From contig CAZBIU010000067.1 in the NCBI GenBank assembly GCA_964491625.1, positions 1 through 23,011 of the forward strand: a stretch of DNA of 23,011 nt, written 5' to 3'. The translations under genes were made by a program, and so were the position numbers. This DNA is from Fen-1118 sp964491625. Lineage in GTDB: Bacteria; Myxococcota_A; Polyangia; Fen-1088. Below, piece by piece: positions 12,159-23,011 of this stretch (positions are counted from its first letter, which is position 1; every line of letters starts with the position of its first letter). The notes beneath the pieces were generated by a model, which searched no databases, was not told the DNA's origin, and saw nothing but the letters and a program-made list of their open reading frames with translations.

Positions 12159-15100
12159 GGCTCCTCGGAGTTGACGCTGGGCTGAGCTCTTTCACGCCAG
12201 CCACAATCGGTAGAAACGGCCCGGCGCATGAGGCTGTCCCCCTGGCCGCCGCCGCAACGCCTAGGCCGAGCGCGTTGCCCGGCCTGTTGGCCGTTGCGCC
12301 CATCGGCTTACGCCGACTAGCCGTGCCGCAGGCTGTCCCGTAGGTAGTTCTCTTTGGTGCGCACGTACTTGGCGGCCAGCGCCCGATGCTCGTCGCCCAT
12401 GCTGGCATCGATGGTACGCACGACCTTCGCCGGCGTGCCCAGGGCCAGGCTGTGCGGCGGGATCACCGTTCGTTGGGTGACCAGTGCGCCGGCACCGACG
12501 ATCGATCCTTCGCCGATCACGCAATCGTCGAGCAGCGTCGCCTGCATGCCGATAAGGCAAGCATCTTCCACCCGGCACGCGTGCAACATCACGCGATGCC
12601 CGACCACCACGTCCGCGCCGACCACGCAGGGCGAGCCGTCGGCGACGTGCATGACGCTGCCGTCCTGGATGTTGGACCGATCGCCGACGATAACAGGCGC
12701 CAGATCCCCACGCGCGACAGCGTTGTACCAGACGGACACGTCCTTGCCCAAGCGCACGTCCCCAACCACGGCCGCGCCGGGCGCAAGCAGGACCCGATCG
12801 CCGAGCTCTGGAATCAGGCCCAAGTACCGATCGATAATCGCCCGGGGGAATCGCCTGCGCAGCCACCCGATCCGTTCATCCAGCTGTTCGGCATCGGCCA
12901 GCGGACCGCCAATCATCTCCACCGAAGACGTGATAGTCGCCATGGTCTCGCAAGGCTAGCGCCCCTGCGCCGCCAAGGTCAACCGCGCTGGTACCGCCCC
13001 CGCTGCTACACGCCGGGCACTTCGGTCAGCATCTCGTACATCTGCTGCGCCCGCTGATCCGACGGGTCGTGCTCCAGCGCCTTCTGGAATACATGGGTCG
13101 CCTCGAACACCTTGTGCGCGTTGTAGTACGCCATGCCCAGGTGATAGGCAGCGGCCTGGTCCTCGGGGCAGACTTCAAGCACGCGCCTGAAATTCGCGAT
13201 CGCCTTCTCGTGGTTGCCCATCGATGCGTAATTGACCCCAAGATGATAGTTGGCAATCACCGATGCCGGGTTCAGCGCGAGCAGATGGCGGAAGGCCGCA
13301 ATGGCTTCGGTCTGCTTGCCCACGTGGTAGTACGTGATTCCCAACCAGTAGTACGCAGCCAGGTAGTCGCGGTCGATTTCCACACACGTTTCCAGCGACT
13401 TGATCGCGCGGTGGATCTGCCCGGTCCGGTAGTACGCAAGGGCCAGATCGTAATGCGCATCTGGATAGTCCGTTTTTATGGCGACCGCCTTGCGAAAGAC
13501 TTCGATCGACTTCTCCAGCTCGCCTGCGCGGTAGTAAAGGTTCCCGAGCCCGGACAGAAGGTGGGCGTTCTGCGGAGCCAGTTCGCACGCCTTCCTGATC
13601 GCTTCGATGGACGTCGACAGATCCTCGCCGTCGAGCCGCGAGGTCAGCGCCTTGCGGCCCCAGTAATTCGGGTCGCCTTCGTTGGCGAACGGAACGCCGC
13701 ACAGCGGGCAATACTTGTAGTCCGCGGGAAAGTCTTTCGCGCATCTCGTACAAGAAGTCATGGTCACCCCCGTTGATCGAAACGGACCCTCGGGTCTCGG
13801 GGCCCACGCTCCCCGCGGCACCTAGACCCTATCAGGAATTATCCGCTTCCCATGTCCTTCTTGCTACCAGAAAAATCGCACCAATTCGGTCCCTATTCAT
13901 CCGCCCGATGACGTCCATCGGAATCCCCTTGGGACAGACCGCCGCACATTCGGTGACCGCGGTGCAGTGCCCAAACCCCTCCTTGTCCATCGTAGCCACC
14001 ATGGACTCCGCTCGACTCCAGCGCTCGGGCTGTCCCTGGGGCAGAAGCCCAAGGTGCGAGATCTTTGCGCCTACGAACAGCATGGCCGACGCGTTGGGAC
14101 AGGCCGCCACGCACGCGCCGCACCCGATACACGCCGCCGCGTCCATCGCCGCGTCCGCTTTGTCCTTCGCCACCGGAATCGCGTTGCCGTCGGGTGCAGA
14201 GCCCGCCCGCGCGCCGACGAAGCCGCCGGCCGCGATGATCCGGTCCAGCGCGCTGCGGTCCACAATCAGGTCGCGTAGCACCGGGAAGGGCTTGGCGCGG
14301 AAAGGCTCGATCACGATGGTCTGCCCATCGCGAAACTGGCGCATATGGAGTTGGCAGGTCGTGGTGCCCGGCCGGGGGCCGTGAGGCACTCCGTTGATGA
14401 CCACCCCGCACGAGCCGCAGATCCCTTCGCGGCAGTCGTGGTCGAAGGCGATGGGCCGCTGCCCGGACAAGGTCAGCCGCTCGTTCACCACATCCAGCAT
14501 CTCCAAAAAGGACATATCCGGTGTGATTTCATCCGCGTCGATTCGCTGCAGTTGGCCGGGCGCCTCCGGACCTTCCTGGCGCCACACCTTAAGGACAACT
14601 TTCATTGCGCTTGGCCTCCAGTGGTCATTTGTAGCTCCTCTGAGCCAGGTGGGCGGTCTCGAAGCTCAGCGATTCCTTGTGCAAAAGCTCGTCCTTGTCT
14701 TGACCTAGGTATTCCCAGACCGCCACGTGGGCAAACTCCTCGTCGTTGCGCCTGGCCTCGCCGTCGGCGGTCTGGAACTCCTCGCGGAAGTGACAGCCGC
14801 ACGATTCTCGGCGTTCCAAGGCGTCCCGACACATGAGCTCCCCGAATTCCATGAAGTCCGCGACGCGTCCAGCATATTCCAGCGCCTGGTTCAGCTCGGC
14901 GCCAGCACCAGGCACGATGACCTGACTCCAGAACTCTTCGCGAAGCTGAGGGATACGGTCGCGCGCAGCGCTCAGGCCGGCTTGGTTGCGCGCCATGCCG
15001 CAGTTGTCCCACAGAAGCTTGCCGAGCTCGCGATGGAACGACAGCGCGGTTCGCTTCCCCTTGTTGCCGACCAGCCTCTTGATCCGTTCCCCGACCTCCG

Positions 15101-16314
15101 CCTCGACCTTCTTGAATTCAGGACCGCCTTTGTCGACTTTCGCCAGCCGGCTCGCGCCGAGGTAGTTTCCGACGGTGTACGGGATAACGAAGTAGCCGTC
15201 GGCCAGCCCCTGCATCAGCGCCGAAGCACCCAGGCGATTGGCCCCGTGGTCGGAGAAATTGGCCTCGCCAGCCACGAAAAGCCCGGGAATCGTGCTCATG
15301 AGGTTGTAATCCACCCATAAGCCTCCCATGGTGTAGTGCACCGCCGGGTAGATGCGCATGGGTACCCGGTACGGATTCTCGTCGGTGATCCGCTCGTACA
15401 TCTCGAACAGATTTCCATAGCGCTCGCGGATCGCCACCTCGCCCATCCGCTCGATGGCGTCGGCGAAATCGAGGTATACGCCGCGGCCTCCAGGTCCTAC
15501 GCCGTGGCCATCGTCGCACACCGCCTTGGCCGCCCGACTGGCCACGTCGCGTGGAACCAAATTGCCGAATGCCGGGTAGCGCCGTTCCAGGTAGTAGTCG
15601 CGCTCGGCCTCGGGAATATCGGCCGGCTTGCGGTTGTCGCCTGCCTTGCCGGGAACCCAGACCCGCCCGTCGTTGCGCAGCGACTCACTCATCAGAGTCA
15701 GCTTCGATTGATGGTCGCCGGACACGGGAATGCAGGTCGGATGAATCTGGGTGAAACAGGGATTGGCGAAGCCGGCGCCGTGCTTGTGCGCCCGCCAGGT
15801 CGCGGTGACGTTGCAGCCCTTGGCGTTGGTGGAGAGGAAGAATACGTTGCCGTAGCCGCCGGTGGCCAGAACCACCGCGTCGGCGGCATGCGATTCGAGC
15901 TTTCCGCTTACCAAGTCGCGGGTGACGATGCCGCGCGCGCGCCCATCCACGACCACCAAGTCGAGCATTTCGGTGCGTGGATACATGGTCACCTTACCCG
16001 CCGCAATCTGCCGCTCCAGCGCCTGGTACGCGCCCAGCAGCAATTGCTGGCCGGTCTGCCCGCGCGCATAGAACGTGCGCGAGACCTGGGCGCCGCCGAA
16101 GGATCGATTGGCCAAAAAGCCGTTGTATTCGCGCGCGAACGGGACGCCTTGGGCCGCGCATTGGTCGATAATCGCCGCCGACAGCTCGGCCAGGCGATAC
16201 ACGTTATGCTCGCGGGCGCGAAAGTCGCCGCCCTTGACGGTGTCGTAGAACAGGCGAAACACGCTGTCGCCATCGTTTTGGTAGTTCTTGGCCGCGTTGA
16301 TCCCGCCCTGGGCG

Positions 16315-16346
<32 letters not shown>

Positions 16347-19300
16347 ATAGCAGTAGCACCGAACATCGTAACCCAGCTCGGCCAGCGAGGCCGCGGCCGA
16401 CGCGCCAGCGAGCCCGGAACCGACGACGATCACATTGAACTTCCGCTTGTTGGCGGGGTTCACCAGCTTCATCTCAAACTGATGGCGCGACCACGCGGTG
16501 GCGATGGGTCCAGGTGGGACATTGGATTTCAGCTCCATCGCCATCAGCCCCCCACCAGCCTGAAGAAGACCGCGCACGGCAAGAAGATGAAACCGGCGAC
16601 AAACACCAGCGTCGCCGCGCCCACGATGGTGCGAATCGCGCCATCGATTCGACCATCCCGGACACCGATCGACTGAAACATGCTGAATCCCCCGTGCAAA
16701 AGGTGCAGCCCAACCAGGCTGGTGCCGACGACGTATACCCAAACCACCCATCCGTACTGGAAGCTGTTCGAGATGTTGGCGTACACATCGCCCTCGATAT
16801 AGGGTGCCGGCGTCACGTTCAACCCCCAGGTAAAATGCGCGAGGTGGAACACCACGAAGGCCAAGACCATGGGCCCCGAATACTTCATGGTTCGCGCCGC
16901 GTATGAGAACGTACGCCAGCTCCTCGCGTGGTAGCCCACCGGACGGGCGGCCCACTGCCGCAGCACCAAGCTCGTCGCGGTCCAGATGTGCACAACCACG
17001 GAAGTCAGAATCACGCTTCGAGCAGTCCACAGAGCCGCCGGTGAGATGCGAAGCAGGCTACCGTATCCGTTGATGGTCGCCGGGCCCTTAAAGAACAGCA
17101 TCATGCCGACCAGGTGCTCCACACAGAACCCGAACAGAATGAAGCCCGAAACCGCCATCAGCACCTTAAGCCCGATGCTGGATCGCAGAAATGACCAGAG
17201 TGCCGCCATGGTTTTCTACTTACCATGTCCTTACGCGACGTCACCAGAAAATAGCAAGCGGGAAGTCCTGATTTTGCCGCAGGTGCGAAGCATTCTCATA
17301 AAACAGGCAAGGCAGCTCCTGTTTTCAGGAGGCCCGGCGGATCGACGCGAATCGCGAGGCCAGAGGACATTGGCAGAGCACGTTCACGCCGCGCACCCGA
17401 CCTGTGGGATAATTTCGACCTATTGGGTCCTCTTTTATGCGTCCCTTACCCTCCGTGTGGTACACTGCCAATCCAAGCCGCGAGAGGGAGGCGACGTATG
17501 AGCGATTCCACAACCACAGAGCGACCTGGAAAGGGTACGGTGTTTGTCAGGACCGAGATCTGCAAGGGCTGCTCCTTCTGTATCGATTTCTGTCCCACCG
17601 ACTGCCTGGCCTTTTCGAAGGACTTCAACCCCAAGGGCTATCACTTTCCGGTTCTGCAGACCCCCGAGGCGTGTACCGGCTGCGATCTGTGCGGTCTCTA
17701 TTGCCCCGATTTTGCCATCTACGGCGAACGCTGGAAAGACCTCGACGAAAGAAAGGCCAAGCGGCCGGCTGCGCTGCCCACGCCCGTGGCCAAGGCATGG
17801 CCAGCCCAGGTTCCCACCGCCGCCGAGCCCGCTGGCGTCCTGACCGGACTGCAATTCATCGACGGCGACCACGCCGCGTGTGAGGGCGCCATCGCCGCCG
17901 GCTGTCGCTTCGTCGCCGGCTATCCGATCACGCCGTCCACGGAAATCGTCGAACGCTTCGCATTGCGCATTCCGACAGTGGGAGGGGTCTTCATCCAGAT
18001 GGAAGACGAGCTGGCGTCCAGCATCGCCGTGCAGGGGGCAGCTTGGGGTGGCAAGAAAACTCTTAGCGTCACCAGCGGTCCGGGATTCTCACTGATGATG
18101 GAGCACATCGGGCTGGCGATCATGACCGAGACACCTGGGGTCTGGGTGGACGTCCAGCGCGGCGGCCCGTCCACAGGCCTGCCCACCTTACCCGCCCAAA
18201 GCGACATGATGCAGGCACGCTGGGGCAGCCACGGCGACTACGAAATCATCGCGCTGGTTCCCAACTCCCCGCAGGAATGCTTCGACCTCATGATCAAGGC
18301 CTTCAACCTGTCCGAGATCTACCGCACGCCCGTCATGTTCATGATGGACGAGGTGGTCGGACACATGGTCGAGCGGGTAGAGATACCAGCGCCCGAGCAG
18401 ATTCAGATCATTCCCCGAAAATTCACCAGCAAGTCGAAGGCGGAGTACCGCTCCTTTGCGACCACGCCCGACGACTTGGTGCCCGAGATGACCAAGGCGG
18501 GCGAAGGCTACCGCATCCACGTCACCGGCCTCACGCACGACGAACGCGGCTATCCGGCGATGAACAGCGCGACCCAGGACAAGCTGGTGCGGCGATTGAT
18601 TAACAAGATCCGCGACCACGCGGACGATCTGGTGGACATCATCGAGGACTACGTCGACGACGCCGAAATCATCGTGGTCTCGTACGGCATCACCTCGCGC
18701 ATCGCCAAGTCCGCCGTGGAAGACGCCCGCCAGCGCGGAATCAAGGTGGGCCACCTGCGACCGCGCATCCTGTGGCCGTTCCCGGGGGGCCGCATGCGCG
18801 AGCTAGCAAAACGGGTCAAGACCTTCATCATGCCCGAGCTGAACATGGGCCAGATGGTGATCGAGCTGGAGCGCGCGGTGAAGGGCAGCGCCGAGGTGAT
18901 CAGCATTCCCCATGCGGGCGGCTCGGTGCACGAGCCAGAAGCCATTCTCAAGAAGATTGTCGAGGTATCGCAATGACCACCAACACCGCCCCCGAGCTGC
19001 TGCGCGACATCGACACCGTGAATCCGGTGATGCCCTACTTGCGCCAGGAACGCATCCCGCACATCTGGTGTCCAAGCTGCGGCATCGGGACCACCGTCAA
19101 TTGTTTCACCCGGGCGCTCACCGAGTCTGGCATGGACTTGGATCAGATCGCCGTGGTATCGGGCATCGGCTGCACGGGCCGCGTGGCTGGGTACATGAAC
19201 CTGGACTCCTTTCACACCACGCACGGTCGCGCGATTCCTTTTGCCACCGGGCTTAAGCTGGCAAATCCGAAGCTGAAGGTGGTTGTGTATTCGGGCGACG

Positions 19301-22274
19301 GCGACCTGACCGCCATCGGCGGCAATCACTTCGTGCACGCCGCCCGCCGCAACATGGACCTGATGATCGTGTGCGTGAACAACTTCACCTACGGCATGAC
19401 CGGCGGCCAGGTCGCGCCCACCACGCCCATCGGCGCCAAGCAGACCACCATGCCGTTCGGCAACTTCGAACAGCCTTTGAATTTACCGTTTCTCGCGGAC
19501 GCGTGCGGCGCCGTCTACGTCGCGCGCTGGACCGTGTTCCACGTTCGCCAACTGGCCAAGGCGATGCTGGAGGGGCTGCGCAAGAAGGGCTTCGTCTTCA
19601 TCGAAGCGATCTCACCTTGCCCGACCCTGTACTCGCGCCGTAACAAGCGCGGCGACGGCATCGACGAGCTCAAGTACTACAAGCAGAACAGCCTGGTGAA
19701 GAACGGCGCCAACACGCAGGAAGTGGGGCTTACCTTCGACGGCAAGATCGTGGTCGGCAAATTCGTGGACCGAGAGCGACCCACGTGGCTCGACGCCATG
19801 AATGATCACTTCAAACAGAGCATCGGGCCCCACTATTCGCCGTACGGAGGGTAACGTGACCAGAACTGAAATTCGCGTCGGTGGACTGGGTGGTCAAGGC
19901 GTCATCCTGTGCGGCTCCATCATCGGCAAGGCGGCTTCCATTTACGGCGGCAAGCACGCCGCCATGGTGCAGGCCTTCGGGCCCGAGGCGCGCGGTAGCG
20001 CGTGCAGCGCCCAGGTCATCGTCTCGGACGACGCTATCGGGTATCCCTACGTGCGCCGACCCGACATCCTGGTGCTGATGTCCCAGGACGCATTCACGCA
20101 ATTCGCACCGCAGCTCAAGCCGGAAGGGCTCGTGCTGTTCGAGGAGGAATTGGTGCAAACGACGGGCAAATTGTCGGCGTCGTCGCGATCGCTTGGAATC
20201 CCCGCCACGCGCTTCGCCGAGGAGCTCGGCCGCAGGCTGGTGCTGAACATCGTAATGGTGGGCTTCTTCGCCGGGGCCACCGGCCTTTTGCCCTGCGATG
20301 CGGTCGAAAAGGCAGTTCTCGATTCAGTTCCCAAAGGGACCGAAAGCCTCAACCTGCGCGCCCTGGGCAAGGGCTACGAATTCGGCCAATCGAAGCTGGC
20401 CTAAGGGGTTGCATGACCGACGCGTTGGAGCTTCCCTGCATCCTGCGTCTCAAGAACCGCAACGTCGCGACGCTGTCGCTGGTGGGGCCCACCGACGGCG
20501 GCGGGCTTCTGGAATTCTATCGAGGCATGCCGCCGGAAGACCGCCTGTTGCTGATGGACGACGTCACCACGGCGGACTGGCTTGACCGATTTCTCGCCAA
20601 GCTCGCCTGCGGAGAAGCCATCAGCGTGATCGGCAGAGTCGACGGCAAGATCCGCGGTGAGGGCACGCTGCACCGGACGCTTCACGGCTGGAGCCGACAC
20701 GTGGGTGAGATCCGCCTCAGTGTGGACCGCTTGGCGCGCGGCCAGGGGCTTGGCTTGGCCCTGGCCCGCCAGATCGTCAAGATCGCCACCGACGCCGGCA
20801 TCGACAAACTGATTGCCCAGATGGTGGAGGGCCAGCCCGCGGCCAAGCGCACCTTCGAGAAGCTGGGCTTTCACAAAGAAGCCGAGCTGCCCGGCCACGT
20901 GACCGACGTCCACGGCAAGCGTCGCGACCTTCTCATCTACGCCGACGACGTGTCCCACATCTGGTCGGCGATGGAAAACCTGCTCGTCGATTTCCGGCCC
21001 GACCGGGCGAGTCGGTAACAGGTGGCGGCTACTGCAATCTCGCCGCTGTTCACCTGCGCCCGAGCGCAGCGGGGAGAAGGAGTATGCTTGCCGGCACATT
21101 GCGCCAGCACGACGATGCGTCCTTACGAGTTCGGTCATTTCCTGCAGTGTCCGACTGAAGAGAGCCCCAACGGGCGGAAACAGGTGCGGCGACCCGATCG
21201 CTGGTAGCTACTTCATCATCGCGACAACGGTCTTCCCAAGATCCGCAGGGGTCGGTGCGATGGCGATGCCGGCCTCTTTCAGCGCGGCGATCTTGTCGGC
21301 GGCCTTGCCCTTGCCGCCGCTGATGATGGCGCCGGCGTGGCCCATGCGCCGTCCGGGAGGCGCGGTGAGGCCGGCGACGAAGGCGGCCACGGGCTTTCTC
21401 ACGTTCGCCCTGATGAAGGCGGCGGCGTCCTCTTCGGAGGTACCGCCGATTTCACCGATCAGCAGAATCGCCTTGGTCTGCTCGTCGCGCTCGAACAGTG
21501 CGAGACAGTCGATAAAGTCCAATCCCTTCACCGGGTCGCCGCCAATGCCGACGGCGGTGCTTTGCCCAAGACCCAGCTCGGTGATTTGAAAGGCGGCCTC
21601 GTAAGTCAGGGTTCCCGACCGGGACACGATGCCGACGGAGCCCGGCTTGTGTATGTAGCCCGGCATGATGCCCAACTTCGCGGCGCCGGGCGTGATCACG
21701 CCTGGACAGTTGGGGCCAATCAGTCGACACTTCTTGCCTTCAAGCGCCCTTCTCGCACGGACCATGTCGAGCACGGGGATGCCCTCGGTGATGCACACGA
21801 TGACTTCCACACCTGCGCCGGCCGCCTCCAAAATCCCGTCGGCCGCGCCGTGGGGAGGAACGAAGATCACGCTGGCGTTGGCGCCCGTAGCAGCCACGGC
21901 CTCGGCAACGGTGTCGAAGATCGGAAAGTCTTCGTGAACCGTGCCGCCCTTGCCGGGCGTGACGCCGCCCACGACCTTGGTCCCGTACTCGCGCATCTGC
22001 TTTGCGTGGAAGGTGCCTGCCGAGCCGGTCAACCCCTGCACCACGACCCGCGTGTTCGCGTTCACAAGAATCGACATGGCTAGTTTTTCCTCCCCGACAC
22101 CAACTCGACAATGCGCCGGGCACCGTCTGCCATGTCGGTTGCGGTCGTGATAGGTAGCCCAGATTCCTTCAGCATCTTGCTGCCCAACTCGACGTTGGTG
22201 CCCGCGAGCCTCACCACCAGGGGAACCCGCAGGCCGATTTCACCGACCGCCGCGATGATCCCACCGGCAATCAC

Positions 22275-22306
<32 letters not shown>

Positions 22307-23011
22307 CGAAGATGCCCTTGACCGAGCGATCCGCGGTGAGGATCTTGAACGCGGCGGTCACCTTTTCCTTGCTCGCGCCGCCGCCTACGTCGAGGAAATT
22401 CGCCGGACTGCCGCCGAAGAACTTGATGATGTCCATGGTTGCCATGGCCAGGCCCGCGCCGTTAACCATGCACCCGATCGATCCGTCGAGCTTGATGAAG
22501 CTCAAATCGAAGGCGCGCGCCTCCCGCTCGGTGGGATCTTCTTCGTCGAAGTCGCGCATCTCGGCGAGTTCCTTGTGCTTGTCGAGCGCGTTGTCGTCGA
22601 AGGTCATCTTGCAGTCGAGCGCCAGCACGCGGTCGTCCGACGTCACCACCAAGGGATTGATCTCGACCAGCGAGGCATCCAACGCCACGAATGACTGGTA
22701 GAGCTTGAGCAAGAACGACGTCGCGCTCTTCGCCGCATCGGCCTTGAGACCGAGCGCATAGGCGAGATTGCGCGCCTGGTACGCCGCCAGCCCGACCGCG
22801 GGATCCACGTGCTCCATCAGGATGCTGGCCGGCGACTTCGCGGCCACCTCCTCGATTTCCATGCCACCCGCGGCCGACACCATCACCACCACGCGATTCC
22901 TTCCTCGATCCACCAGCACCGAGGCGTAGAGCTCGCGCGCGATCGAGATGCCCTGCTCTATCAGCAGGCGATTGACGATGCGCCCCTCCGGGCCAGTCTG
23001 GTGCGTGACCA

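Overview
This is a high-GC bacterial chromosome window with no phage, plasmid, CRISPR or IS genes. It most resembles Myxococcota/Deltaproteobacteria. The pointers are a surface lipoprotein with long Gly/Thr/Ala 'GGxxGxGG' repeats, a type B (SdhCAB) succinate dehydrogenase, a TPR protein with a zinc ribbon, and the overall codon bias. The taxonomic call is inference. Both ends cut a gene (guaA on the left, sucC on the right), and there is one assembly gap of 100 N (3424-3523).

Left part (1-9171): guaB and guaA (IMP dehydrogenase, GMP synthase) run leftward as a purine operon. A 343-bp divergent region separates them from a rightward drug-efflux operon: a TetR-type repressor, a TolC-type outer-membrane channel, a lipoprotein membrane-fusion protein and a 1047-residue RND pump. 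A perfect 16-bp palindrome just upstream of the repressor start is the best operator candidate. Between the repressor and the TolC gene lies a tandem array of a hairpin-rich repeat (75-bp period), broken by the gap. The last copy reads in frame into the N-terminus of the TolC-like protein.

Middle part (9207-13761, all leftward): a repeat-rich lipoprotein with a six-cysteine C-terminal domain, an orphan methyl-accepting chemotaxis protein, a gamma-carbonic-anhydrase-type hexapeptide protein, and a zinc-ribbon/TPR protein. Three consecutive hairpins lie between the last two of these operon-like groups.

Right part (13832-23011): a TCA-cycle block. sdhCAB (leftward) is divergent from a 2-oxoacid:ferredoxin oxidoreductase operon (korA with a fused ferredoxin domain, korB, korC) that ends in a GNAT acetyltransferase. 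Convergent with it is sucCD (leftward). Together they cover 2-oxoglutarate to succinyl-CoA to succinate to fumarate, with ferredoxin rather than NAD as the electron carrier for the first step. A strong dyad, AAAACAGG-N10-CCTGTTTT, lies in the sdh/kor divergent region and could coordinate the two. I found no convincing wholly new defence or mobile system. The best leads are the ferredoxin-linked TCA cluster with its GNAT gene and shared dyad, the hairpin repeat fused into the TolC gene, and the 18-residue-repeat lipoprotein.
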